A DNA stretch of 60,416 bases. Origin: an uncultured Pseudomonadota bacterium (lineage in GTDB: Bacteria; Myxococcota_A; UBA796; SXON01). Made by a program: the position numbers and the translations under genes. The notes under the pieces were generated by a model. It was not told the DNA's origin, did no database searches, and saw nothing but the letters and a program-made list of their open reading frames with translations. Location: the NCBI GenBank assembly GCA_903900265.1, contig CAIUMM010000084.1, positions 1 through 60,416 on the forward strand, read 5' to 3'. Of the stretch, positions 17,181 through 25,252 are shown piece after piece. The stretch's first letter is position 1. Each line of letters starts with the position of its first letter.

Positions 17181-18732
17181 GGCGCTTACGCCGTTGACGC
17201 GGACCCTCGAACGCACTATTCGCTGGACCGATGCCTACTCCGACCCGCATGGCAACGCGCCTGACGACAGACCCCAAGGCGCGGTCTTGACGTACGATGA
17301 GCCGCAGGTCGAGGTCGCACCGCTGATCGAGGCCCAGCCTGTGACCGCGCCGGTCGTGGAGCCTGCGGCGGTCCCGGAACCTGCGGCGGTCGCGGAGCCT
17401 GTTGCGGTCCCAGAACCTGCGGCGGTCGCGGAGCCTGTTCCGGTCCCAGAACCTGCGGCGGGGCCTGTGGTGGTTGCTGAGCCGGAAGGTTCTGCCGAGC
17501 TCGGAGGGTATGCCGAGCTGCGCGTGGCCGGTCAGATCGGCGTCACGGGCAACCCGTTCCTGTACGCTCAACGGGTGCGGCCGTCGCTGGAGATCGCGCC
17601 CGCGGAGGGAGCGCTGGCGGGGCGGCTGAAGGCTGAGGCGGTGCTCGAAGCTACGCTCACCGAGGGGCGGGACGTCGGCAAGGAGGTCTCGGACACGCTG
17701 CTCGCTTCGGAGGTGGGCGATCTGCTCACCCTCGCGGGCTGCGCCTATAGCCCCGAGCCCCGCTACAACAGCATCTCCGACGTGCTCGCCGTAGAGCGCC
17801 TGCACGTCGACTTCAACCTGGAGTCGCTGGATCTGAAGATCGGGCGACAGGCGATACGCTGGGGCAGCGGCCTGTATTTTCACCCCACGGACTTGTACGC
17901 CGAGGTGTTGCTGACCGAGCCGTGGCGCGAACCCAAGGGGATCAACGCCATCAAAGCGACGGTGCCCATCAACGGCAGCGACGTCACCGCGGTCGTCGCC
18001 GTGGGCGATGACCTCTCTCCGTTCTTTCAGGTCGCGCAGGGCACGGCCGAGGAGCTGAAGTTCGCGGAGCTGCCGCTGTCTGCGGCGCTGCGCGGTACGC
18101 TCCGGCTGCCCGGCGTTGACATTGCCGCGATTGGCCTCGCGAAAGCCGATCAGAGCTGGTTTGTCGGCGGGGACGTTCGCGGCACTCTGGGCGTCGGCTA
18201 CTGGGTCGAAGGCGGCTGGCACGGTCCGACGGACGAGGTGGACGGTTACGGCGAGGTGGTCGCGGGCCTCGACTACAGCTTGCCGCTGCTCGAGAACTTC
18301 TACATCGCCGCCGAGTATCGCTACGACGGCAGCGGCAGCGCCCCCGAAGACTACGACTACGCCAGCATGCTAAGCGGCAGCTTGCCGTTCGATTGTCCGA
18401 TGCTCCCAAGCGCGCCCACGGTGGCGCGCACCTCGCTGGGGCGTCACTACATCGCGGGGGTGACGCGCTTGGTCGTGACGCAGGACTTCAACCTGCAGGC
18501 GGCCGCGATCGTCAACCTCGCCGACGGCACGGCGATGCTCGTGCCGGGTGCCGGCGTGATCGCTACCGACCGCATCGCGGTGAACGTCAGCGCGCAGATC
18601 CCGGTCGGGTCCGACGGGGAGTTCAAGCCCGCCGACTCGGCCCTGCAATACACCCTTGGCACCGCCAGCGTTGATCTTACCGGTTTGAAAGCCGACGCTA
18701 CCGTGACCGGTTGGGTCCGGTACAGCTTTTAG
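17173..18732 (+). CDS. predicted outer-membrane beta-barrel with Pro/Ala/Glu repeat N-terminus
   Basis: Up to 519 aa. Residues 62-96 are PEPAAV-type repeats. From about residue 110 on the sequence is a run of amphipathic strands. It includes LKIGRQAIRWGSGLYFHPTDLY and WREPKGINAIKATVPI, motifs I associate with DUF1302/alginate-export-like barrels. It ends with an aromatic (WVRYSF), as barrels do. No signal peptide is visible, which is odd. The TTG at 17173 lies inside a hairpin; a second TTG at 17287 has AAGG 8 bp upstream and may be the true start. It begins the ABC/LolA-like block, with the ATPase 10 bp downstream. Confidence 0.72.
   Translation: MVAALTPLTRTLERTIRWTDAYSDPHGNAPDDRPQGAVLTYDEPQVEVAPLIEAQPVTAPVVEPAAVPEPAAVAEPVAVPEPAAVAEPVPVPEPAAGPVVVAEPEGSAELGGYAELRVAGQIGVTGNPFLYAQRVRPSLEIAPAEGALAGRLKAEAVLEATLTEGRDVGKEVSDTLLASEVGDLLTLAGCAYSPEPRYNSISDVLAVERLHVDFNLESLDLKIGRQAIRWGSGLYFHPTDLYAEVLLTEPWREPKGINAIKATVPINGSDVTAVVAVGDDLSPFFQVAQGTAEELKFAELPLSAALRGTLRLPGVDIAAIGLAKADQSWFVGGDVRGTLGVGYWVEGGWHGPTDEVDGYGEVVAGLDYSLPLLENFYIAAEYRYDGSGSAPEDYDYASMLSGSLPFDCPMLPSAPTVARTSLGRHYIAGVTRLVVTQDFNLQAAAIVNLADGTAMLVPGAGVIATDRIAVNVSAQIPVGSDGEFKPADSALQYTLGTASVDLTGLKADATVTGWVRYSF
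17194..17222 (+). promoter_or_regulatory. candidate internal promoter before the barrel gene
   Basis: TTGACG (17194-17199) and TATTCG (17217-17222) are separated by 17 bp. If used, transcription would begin near 17229. That favours the TTG at 17287 as the barrel start. Confidence 0.3.
17356..17460 (+). repeat. in-gene Pro/Ala/Glu/Val tandem repeat
   Basis: A unit of about 36 bp coding PEPAAVAEPVAV-like peptide repeats nearly three times in the barrel gene. It probably forms an extended periplasmic linker. Confidence 0.8.
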
Positions 18733-18742
18733 GAGCCCCTCT

Positions 18743-19474
18743 ATGTCCTCCGCACCCGCCGTTGATTCCCAGCTCCTTTGCCAGCTGGAGGACGTCAAGA
18801 AGAGCTACCCCATGGGGGATCTGCTCGTGCAGGCGCTCAAAGGCGTCTCAGTAGGCATCACTGCTGGCGAGTTTACGGCTTTTGCCGGCCCATCCGGGTC
18901 GGGAAAATCCACGATCCTCAACCTGATCGGCTGCCTCGACCGCCCGAGCTCCGGCCGGGTGCTGCTCGAAGGGAAAGACGTCGCGACGCTGGGGGACGCC
19001 GAGCTGGGCGACCTGCGCGCCCGGCGCATCGGATTCATCTTCCAGAGCTTCAACCTCATCCCGGTGCTGACCGCGTATGAGAACGTCGAGCTGGCGCTGC
19101 GGCTGGCAGGCGCGCCGGAGAAAGGCCAGCGCGAGGTGGTGCAAGAGGCGCTGCGCTCTGTCGGGCTCGCGGACTATATGACGCGGCGCCCGGCGCAGCT
19201 CTCTGGCGGTCAGCAGCAGCGCGTCGCGATCGCGCGCGCTTTGGTGAAAAAGCCGGCGTTGATCATCGCAGATGAGCCTACGGCCAACTTGGACTCCAAG
19301 AACGGCGCGGCGATCCTGGATTTGATGAAGACGATGAACGCCGAGAACCGGACCACCTTCTTGTTCTCGACGCACGACGCGATGGTGATGGAGCGGGCGC
19401 GGCGCATCATCCGACTGGCGGACGGCGAGATCGTGTCGGATGACGCGGCTGGCCCTGCTGCGGCGGGCGCGTAG
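18743..19474 (+). CDS. LolD/MacB-type ABC transporter ATP-binding protein
   Basis: A 243-aa ATPase. It has Walker A GPSGSGKST (49-57), FIFQSFNLIP for the Q-loop, signature [15 protein letters not shown], Walker B LIIADEPTANLDS and switch His in FSTHDA. This subfamily pairs with FtsX-type permeases and works as a mechanotransducer on the inner membrane. The ATG is backed by AGGAG 7 bp upstream. Two permease genes follow after 1 and 8 bp. Confidence 0.93.
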   Translation: MSSAPAVDSQLLCQLEDVKKSYPMGDLLVQALKGVSVGITAGEFTAFAGPSGSGKSTILNLIGCLDRPSSGRVLLEGKDVATLGDAELGDLRARRIGFIFQSFNLIPVLTAYENVELALRLAGAPEKGQREVVQEALRSVGLADYMTRRPAQLSGGQQQRVAIARALVKKPALIIADEPTANLDSKNGAAILDLMKTMNAENRTTFLFSTHDAMVMERARRIIRLADGEIVSDDAAGPAAAGA

Positions 19475-19475
19475 C

Positions 19476-20702
19476 ATGCTGATCCTTGGCCTCGCGGTGC
19501 GCAACCTCTTCCGCAACACCCGACGCACGGTGATCACCTCCGGCGCGGTGGTGTTCGGCGTGGCGCTTCAGGTGCTCGGCTGGGGGCTTGTCGACGGTCT
19601 GGACGACAACTTCCTGCGCGCCGTGTCCACCACGACGACCGGCGATATCCTGCTTCGTCCGCCGGAGTACCCGACCGACGGGCTCTCCTACCCGCTGGAG
19701 GAAGCGGCCGCTCCGCCCGCGCTCACGGGGTTCTCCGGAGAAGCCGCATCCCGTGTGCTTTTTTCGGCGCGGGTGGTGCACAAGGCCGACGCAGCGCGTG
19801 CGGTCGGCGTCGCGTATGACCCGGACCAAGACTACCGGGTTTTTCCCCGCGAGCGCTGGCGGGTGCAAGGCGTGTGGCCCGATGCGGGTCAGAGCCAGGT
19901 CGCGCTCGGCGATGCGCTGGGACGCCTGCTTGGCGTGGGCGTAGGGGACGAGGTGGTCGTACAGGCCCGGACGGTAGATGGCGCCCAGAACGCGCTGTCC
20001 TACACGATCACCGCGCTGGTGCACACCGACAACGGGCAGCTCGACAACACCGCGGTGTGGCTACGCATGGACGCCGCCGACGCGCTGCTTCAGCTCCAAG
20101 GCCGTAGAACCCATCTCTCGCTGCACGTCGGCACGCTCGAAGACGCCGCGGTGGTGCGCGATCGTCTCCAAGCCGCCGGCGCGTTCACCGGGCCCGACGG
20201 AAAGCTGTGGGACGCGAAGACGACGCGTGAAGAAGCGGCAGACATGCTGGCGATCAACGACATCCGTCGCCGGGCGATCCTCATGCTGGTCGGCGTGATC
20301 ATGGCGATCGCGGCCACGGGCATCGCCAACACCGTCATCATGGCGGCGTATGAGCGCGTTCGCGAGATTGGAACGCTGCTGGCGCTGGGGATGAAGCGCC
20401 GCGACGTCAGCCTGCTGTTCTTGACGGAAGGCGCGATGCTCGGGTTGGGGGCGGGCTCCGTTGGGGCGGCGATCGGAACGGCCGGCGTTCTGTATTGGCA
20501 ATTCAACGGCATCGTACTTGGCGAAGAGACGATGAAGGCCACCGGAAACCTGCCGGTGAGCGCGATCATCTACACGCACTTCAACTGGGGACCGGTGATC
20601 GGGTCGCTGGTGTTCTCCGCGCTCGTCGCGATCTTCGCCAGCGTGCAGCCCGCGCGCTTCGCCTCCCGTTTGAACCCCGCCGACGCAGTTCGCGCCGATT
20701 GA
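19476..20702 (+). CDS. FtsX/LolC-type ABC permease (first of pair)
   Basis: This encodes 408 aa. One N-terminal transmembrane helix (about 20-40) precedes a periplasmic MacB-like domain of about 220 residues. Three C-terminal helices form the FtsX domain with the conserved MAAYERVREIGTLLALGMKR coupling block. I place the start at ATG 19476, one base after the ATPase stop, because it matches the family N-terminus LAVRNLFRN. An in-frame ATG at 19440 would overlap the ATPase gene by 35 bases. Confidence 0.88.
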   Translation: MLILGLAVRNLFRNTRRTVITSGAVVFGVALQVLGWGLVDGLDDNFLRAVSTTTTGDILLRPPEYPTDGLSYPLEEAAAPPALTGFSGEAASRVLFSARVVHKADAARAVGVAYDPDQDYRVFPRERWRVQGVWPDAGQSQVALGDALGRLLGVGVGDEVVVQARTVDGAQNALSYTITALVHTDNGQLDNTAVWLRMDAADALLQLQGRRTHLSLHVGTLEDAAVVRDRLQAAGAFTGPDGKLWDAKTTREEAADMLAINDIRRRAILMLVGVIMAIAATGIANTVIMAAYERVREIGTLLALGMKRRDVSLLFLTEGAMLGLGAGSVGAAIGTAGVLYWQFNGIVLGEETMKATGNLPVSAIIYTHFNWGPVIGSLVFSALVAIFASVQPARFASRLNPADAVRAD

Positions 20703-20710
20703 GGAGCTCC

Positions 20711-21958
20711 ATGCGTCTACTCGTCTCCCTCGCGCTGCGAAATGCCCGTCGCAACGTTCGACGCTCGCTCCTCACGGCCGTCACCATCCTTTTAGGCGTG
20801 GCGCTGCTGACCTGCGGCATGGCTTGGACCCGCGGCGCTTTTGGCGGCATCCTCGATAAGGGCGCGAACCTGATGGGCCCGGTGCGCATCGTGAAGGCCG
20901 AGTTTGCCAAGAAGGAGCAGCTGATGCCCTTGGCCGACAACATCGCCGACGTCGCGCCGTTGCTGACCCTCGCGCGCGCGACGCCGGGGGTGACCGGCGC
21001 TTGGCCGCGCATCCAAATGCCGGTGACGATGACCGTAGGCGAGGACATCGGCGAGCATTTTGCGTTGGTGCAGGGCGCGCCGAACGAGTGGTTTGACCGC
21101 GCGTTGGACCTCTCGCATCACCTCGTCGAAGGCCGTATGCTGCAGTCGGACGACGAGGTGGTGATGGGCATGACCGCCGCCAGCGACCTCGGCGCGAAGC
21201 TCGGCGACGACCTCATCCTGCTCGGACAGACCCAAGACGGCTCGATCTCGCCGATCAAGGTCAAGGTGGTCGGGCTCTCTGACCTCGGGAGCGGCGCCCA
21301 GAATCGCTTTGTGTACGTTCCCCTTGCCAAGATGCAGTGGATGGCCGACATCCCGGACGGAGCGACCGAGATTCTGGTCTACGGGACCACGCGCGAGGAC
21401 GCGTTGCCGATCTCGGCGGCGCTCACGCAGGCGCTCGCCGCCGATCCGGCCTACGCCGCGCTGGTGGTCAACCGATGGGACGAGCGGCCCCCGTTCAGCG
21501 CGATGTCGGGGTTGGTCGGCGCGCTGCAGAGCATCGCCGCTGGCGTGATCGTGTTCATCACCGCGCTGGGTGTGCTGAACACCATGCTGATGAGCGTGCT
21601 CGAGCGCACCGCCGAGATCGGCGTGATGCGGGCGATGGGAATGCGCCGAGGCTCTACGGTGCTTTTGTTCGTGATGGAAGCGATGGGCATCGCCGCGGTA
21701 GGCGGCGCGATCGGCGCCCTCGTCGGCAGTGTCATCGCGTACTATTGGCTTGAACTACACGGTATAAACCTTGGAAATGCAGTGAACAAGATGCCCCCTG
21801 GATTTGCGATCGACGCGGTGATCCATGGGGATTGGGAGCCGTACATGCTGGTTCAAGCCTTCGCGCTGGGCCTCGTGATGGCGGTGGTCGGCGGGGCGTT
21901 GCCGGCGTTCCGCGCCGCGCAGATCGAGCCTGTAGAGGCGATGCGCTCGCGTAGGTAG
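20711..21958 (+). CDS. FtsX/LolE-type ABC permease (second of pair)
   Basis: A 415-aa paralogue of the preceding permease with the same plan: one N-terminal helix, a periplasmic domain, then three helices with LERTAEIGVMRAMGMRRG as the coupling block. The start ATG at 20711 has GAGGAG close upstream. Together with its neighbour it probably forms a heterodimer on the ATPase, as in LolCDE. The LolA-like gene follows 32 bp later. Confidence 0.9.
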   Translation: MRLLVSLALRNARRNVRRSLLTAVTILLGVALLTCGMAWTRGAFGGILDKGANLMGPVRIVKAEFAKKEQLMPLADNIADVAPLLTLARATPGVTGAWPRIQMPVTMTVGEDIGEHFALVQGAPNEWFDRALDLSHHLVEGRMLQSDDEVVMGMTAASDLGAKLGDDLILLGQTQDGSISPIKVKVVGLSDLGSGAQNRFVYVPLAKMQWMADIPDGATEILVYGTTREDALPISAALTQALAADPAYAALVVNRWDERPPFSAMSGLVGALQSIAAGVIVFITALGVLNTMLMSVLERTAEIGVMRAMGMRRGSTVLLFVMEAMGIAAVGGAIGALVGSVIAYYWLELHGINLGNAVNKMPPGFAIDAVIHGDWEPYMLVQAFALGLVMAVVGGALPAFRAAQIEPVEAMRSRR

Positions 21959-21990
21959 AGAACTCAAATCTTTCAAGCTGGAGAACCCTG

Positions 21991-22761
21991 ATGTCCTATC
22001 CAATGACCCGTCAAATCACCTCGACGCTGGCGGGTGCGCTGGTCGTGCTGTTCGCGTTGGTCTTTTCGCCCCGTGCGCAGGCGGTCACGGTGGCCGAGCT
22101 GCTCGACAAGATCGACGCGAACATGACCTACGACACGCGTGAGAGCTACCTGACGATGACCGTGACCAAGGCCGATCGCGTCAAGGTCTACAAGATGCAC
22201 AGCTACGGTCGTGGCCAGAACGAAGCGGCGATGGAGTATCTGGAGCCGGCGCGGGACAAAGGCACGAAGATGCTGAAGAACGCCGATGAGCTGTGGATGT
22301 GGCTGCCCAGCGTTGAAAAGACCCAGCGCATCTCGGGCCACATGCTCCGTCAAGGCATGATGGGCTCCGACATGTCCTACGAGGACATGATGGACGCGGC
22401 CAAGTGGCGCACGTCGTATTCGGGCGTTGTCGCTGGGGAAGAGACGATGGACGGACGCGCGTGCTGGAAGGTGCAGCTCACCGCCAACTCCCCGGACGTC
22501 AGCTACCCGAAGCGCACCATTTGGGTCGACAAAACGGCGTTCATCCCCGTGCGGCAGCAGCTGTTCGCGCTCTCGGGCACGCTGCTGAAGAGCTGGACGA
22601 TGACCGATATCCGCAGCGTTGCAGGCCGGCAGTTCCCGTTCAAGATGACCGTGACCGATGAGGTCCAGACCGGCTCGAAGACCGAGATTCAGTTCGACAA
22701 GGTGACGTTCGCGGTCCCGCTTCAAGCAGAAGTGTTCAGCACCCGGTGGTTGGAGCGCTGA
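21991..22761 (+). CDS. LolA-like outer-membrane lipoprotein-sorting family protein
   Basis: A periplasmic protein of 256 aa with a signal peptide cleaved after AQA (residue 31). The mature part matches the LolA-like family (PF17131) found beside RND or ABC lipid exporters. Its typical blocks are LKNADELWMWLPSVEKTQRI, MGSDMSYEDM and WVDKTAFIPVRQQLF. It should carry a lipid or lipoprotein across the periplasm from the FtsX-type transporter to the barrel (inference). SD GGAGA lies 8 bp upstream. Its last 26 bases overlap the convergent aminotransferase gene. Confidence 0.88.
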   Translation: MSYPMTRQITSTLAGALVVLFALVFSPRAQAVTVAELLDKIDANMTYDTRESYLTMTVTKADRVKVYKMHSYGRGQNEAAMEYLEPARDKGTKMLKNADELWMWLPSVEKTQRISGHMLRQGMMGSDMSYEDMMDAAKWRTSYSGVVAGEETMDGRACWKVQLTANSPDVSYPKRTIWVDKTAFIPVRQQLFALSGTLLKSWTMTDIRSVAGRQFPFKMTVTDEVQTGSKTEIQFDKVTFAVPLQAEVFSTRWLER

Positions 22762-24025
22762 TCGCGTCCGACAGCGCCGCCACGAAGCCGTCCGCCGCTG
22801 CGTCCGAGAGGATGAGCGGCGGGGTCAAGCCCAGCGCCTCTGCCGACTCGCCGCAGGGCAGGACAATCCAGCCGGCGGCGAGCAGGCGGCGGGTGACGCC
22901 GAGGGTGTCGTTCATGTGCACGCCCAGCATCATCCCGCGGCCGCTGACGGCGTGGACGCCGGGGACGGACCGTAGGCGCGTCGCGAAGCGCTCGCCGTTT
23001 CGTTGCGCCCGCTCGATGAGCCCTTCGTCCTGAATCACGTCGAGCGCCGCGAGCGCCATCGCGCAGCCTGTGGGGTTGCCGAGGAAGGTCTGGGTGTGGA
23101 TCGCTTCGCCGCGCGACGCGCCCCAAGCGTCCATCACCTGCGCGGATCCGAGGCACGCTGAGATCGGGAAGCCGCCGGCGAGCGCCTTGCCGATGCAGAG
23201 CAGGTCTGGCTTGTCGGCGGTCTCGGACGCGGCGGCCTCGTGTTCTGCGGCGAGAAACTTGCCGGTGCGGCCGCAGCCCGAGTAGATCTCGTCGTGGATG
23301 ATGACGCAGCCGGCGCGGCGCGCAGCTTGATGAAGCGCCGTCAGCCAACCTGCGGGCGGGCTTCGCATGCCGCCGCGGCCTTGAATGGGCTCGACCAACA
23401 CCGCCGCGTAGGTGCTCAGGTCGGGCAGCGCGCTGGGAGGCGTGCCGTAGGGCGCGCGATCGGCGAAGTCGCCTAACAACGCCCGAAACGGCGACTGAAA
23501 CGCTTCGACGTGGTAGCCGATCGCGGCGAGCGGAGCGGACGCGAGGCCGTGATATCCGCCGTCAAAGGTCAGGATGCGGCGCCTTCCGGTGGCCAATACG
23601 GCGGTTTTCAGCGCCGCCTCGACCGCGTCGCTGCCGGAGGAGCCGAAGATCACGCGGTCCTGCCCAGTCAGGGCGCACAGGCGCTCCATCAGCTCGATGC
23701 GGCGCGGGTCAGGGAACGCGTCGCCCATCGCGTGCGGCAGCAGCCCAAGCTGCGCTTGTCCTGCGGCGACGACGCGCGGGTGACGGTGACCGACGCTCGC
23801 TACGCCAAACCCAGCGCACAGGTCTACGAAGCAGTTGCCATCGACGTCCCAGACGTTTTCTCCCTCCGCCTCGGCCCACACCACCGGGTCGGTGTCCGAG
23901 GCCCCGATGGCGGCGGCGCGACGCGCGCGGCGCGCGGTGATCCCCGGGCATTCTCGAAGGGCGAGGCGGTCTACCCAGCCGCGGGAAACAGGGCCGGGGA
24001 TCTCGGTGCGAATGTTCGGGAGCAT
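22736..24025 (-). CDS. class III PLP-dependent aminotransferase
   Basis: A 429-aa fold-type I enzyme of the class III (ornithine/GABA/acetylornithine) aminotransferase family. PLP-binding features are GSSGSDAVEAALK for the phosphate, Asp245 in IIHDEIYSG and the Schiff-base Lys280 in LCIGKALAGG. Substrate specificity cannot be told from sequence. Its 3' end overlaps the LolA-like gene by 26 bp. Its 5' end faces the LuxE-like gene across a 140-bp region holding a large palindrome. With LuxE and KAS III it may form a small biosynthetic set. Confidence 0.9.
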   Translation of the reverse strand: MLPNIRTEIPGPVSRGWVDRLALRECPGITARRARRAAAIGASDTDPVVWAEAEGENVWDVDGNCFVDLCAGFGVASVGHRHPRVVAAGQAQLGLLPHAMGDAFPDPRRIELMERLCALTGQDRVIFGSSGSDAVEAALKTAVLATGRRRILTFDGGYHGLASAPLAAIGYHVEAFQSPFRALLGDFADRAPYGTPPSALPDLSTYAAVLVEPIQGRGGMRSPPAGWLTALHQAARRAGCVIIHDEIYSGCGRTGKFLAAEHEAAASETADKPDLLCIGKALAGGFPISACLGSAQVMDAWGASRGEAIHTQTFLGNPTGCAMALAALDVIQDEGLIERAQRNGERFATRLRSVPGVHAVSGRGMMLGVHMNDTLGVTRRLLAAGWIVLPCGESAEALGLTPPLILSDAAADGFVAALSDAISAPTTGC

Positions 24026-24071
24026 CGCGGGCGCCTAACCGGGCGGTAGCGCCTCGGGGTGGTCCCGCCCG

Positions 24072-24115
24072 ACGCGTCCGCCTCAAGCTTGCGGCGAAGC
24101 TTCAGGCGGACGCGT
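24072..24115. repeat. 19-bp near-perfect inverted repeat in divergent intergenic region
   Basis: Arms 24072-24090 (ACGCGTCCGCCTCAAGCTT) and 24097-24115 differ at a single position and enclose the loop GCGGCG. An imperfect outer extension (CCCGCC left, GGCGGG right) lengthens the stem. The element lies between the starts of the aminotransferase (24025) and the LuxE-like gene (24166). It may be an operator, an RNA hairpin or a small mobile palindrome. Confidence 0.85.
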
Positions 24116-24118
24116 GCA

Positions 24119-24144
24119 CGGCGGGCGCGCGCTCGGCGGGCGCG
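24119..24144. repeat. direct repeat of CGGCGGGCGCG
   Basis: The 11-mer CGGCGGGCGCG occurs at 24119-24129 and again at 24134-24144, just before the LuxE-like gene. A duplicated regulatory site is possible, but high GC makes chance likelier. Confidence 0.45.
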
Positions 24145-24165
24145 GTTTCTTGATAGCCCGCGCAG

Positions 24166-25173
24166 ATGCGCGAACGCGTCCTGCACTATCTGAACGGCGG
24201 ATCCGGTGACCCCGAGTCGCTGGCGATCGCCTTGTTTCACGCCCAGCGCGCCGCGAGCCCGCTGTATGCGGCGCTGACCGCCCGGAGCGACGGGAGCGCG
24301 CCCGATCCGCAGCGCTGGGACGCGATCCCGGCGTTGCCGGTGTCGCTGTTCAAGGAGCTGCCGCTGCGCAGCTTCTCCGGAGATGCCGGACGCACGTTCC
24401 TGACCAGCGGGACCACCGGAGCGGCGCGCGGCGTTCACGCCTTGCGCGACACCACGGTCTATGACGCGGCGTCCCTGCGGCATTTTCAGCAGCGCGTGCC
24501 GGATGTGCCGGCGCGCGTGGTGTCCTTGTGCCCTTCGCCCGAAGGCGACAGCTCGCTGGGCCACATGATCGGCCATTTTGCCCGGCGGCGCGGCGCCGAG
24601 CCGGTGCAGCTTTTTGACGCGGAGTCCGGGGTGGATCCCGGCGTGTTTGCCGCGCTCAACGATCCGTGTTTCTTCGCCACGACTGCGTTCTCCTTGGACG
24701 CTGCGCTGCAGCAGGCGGGAGATGCGCGGTTGGACCCTCGGAGCGTGGTGATGGTCACCGGCGGGTTCAAGGGCCGCAGGGTGCGCCTCGACAGCGAGGC
24801 GCTGTACGCGGCGATCGGCGAGCGCCTCGGGTCGCCGCGGGTCGTTGGTGAATACGGGATGACCGAGCTTTGCTCTCAGCTTTGGACCGAAGCCGTGCCG
24901 GCAGGAGCGGTGCCTCGCGCGTTCATCGCGCCGCCTTGGCTGCACGTGTACACGGTCGATGCGATCACCGCTGCGCCGGTGGACGGGGAGGGGATCCTGC
25001 GGTTTGTAGACCTCGCAAACACCGACAGCGTCGTTGCGATCGAGACCATGGATCTCGGCGTCGTCGAGCGCCGGCCGGACGGGGACCGCGTCACGTTGAA
25101 GGGGCGCGCCGCCGGCTCCGAGCTGCGCGGCTGCTCGCTGCGCGCCGAAGACCTGCTCTACGCCGCTCGCTGA
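24166..25173 (+). CDS. LuxE-type acyl-protein synthetase / acyl-activating enzyme
   Basis: A 335-aa member of the LuxE family (PF04443), which activates carboxylates as acyl-AMP and transfers the acyl group to a cysteine. The nucleotide-binding loop TSGTTG is at 80-85. The acyl-AMP block EYGMTELCSQLW, with a Cys near the usual acyl-Cys position, follows at about 228-239. The C-terminal GxLRFVDLAN-like and DRVTLKGR parts also fit. No other lux genes are present, so bioluminescence is not implied. A KAS III gene lies about 80 bp downstream on the same strand. The Shine-Dalgarno is weak. Confidence 0.85.
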   Translation: MRERVLHYLNGGSGDPESLAIALFHAQRAASPLYAALTARSDGSAPDPQRWDAIPALPVSLFKELPLRSFSGDAGRTFLTSGTTGAARGVHALRDTTVYDAASLRHFQQRVPDVPARVVSLCPSPEGDSSLGHMIGHFARRRGAEPVQLFDAESGVDPGVFAALNDPCFFATTAFSLDAALQQAGDARLDPRSVVMVTGGFKGRRVRLDSEALYAAIGERLGSPRVVGEYGMTELCSQLWTEAVPAGAVPRAFIAPPWLHVYTVDAITAAPVDGEGILRFVDLANTDSVVAIETMDLGVVERRPDGDRVTLKGRAAGSELRGCSLRAEDLLYAAR

Positions 25174-25252
25174 CCGCTACCGGGCCGACGAGTCCGCGAA
25201 GTTTCGGTAAATCGCCGGGCGGGTCGGGCCGAACCGCTGTACTGTGGCGACG

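Noticed and set aside
17155..17190. Stop-codon read-through joining the secreted protein to the barrel, since both share a frame around the TGA
   Set aside because: The upstream protein ends cleanly with a barrel-like terminus, and a hairpin and a promoter-like pair separate the two. No read-through signal is recognised.
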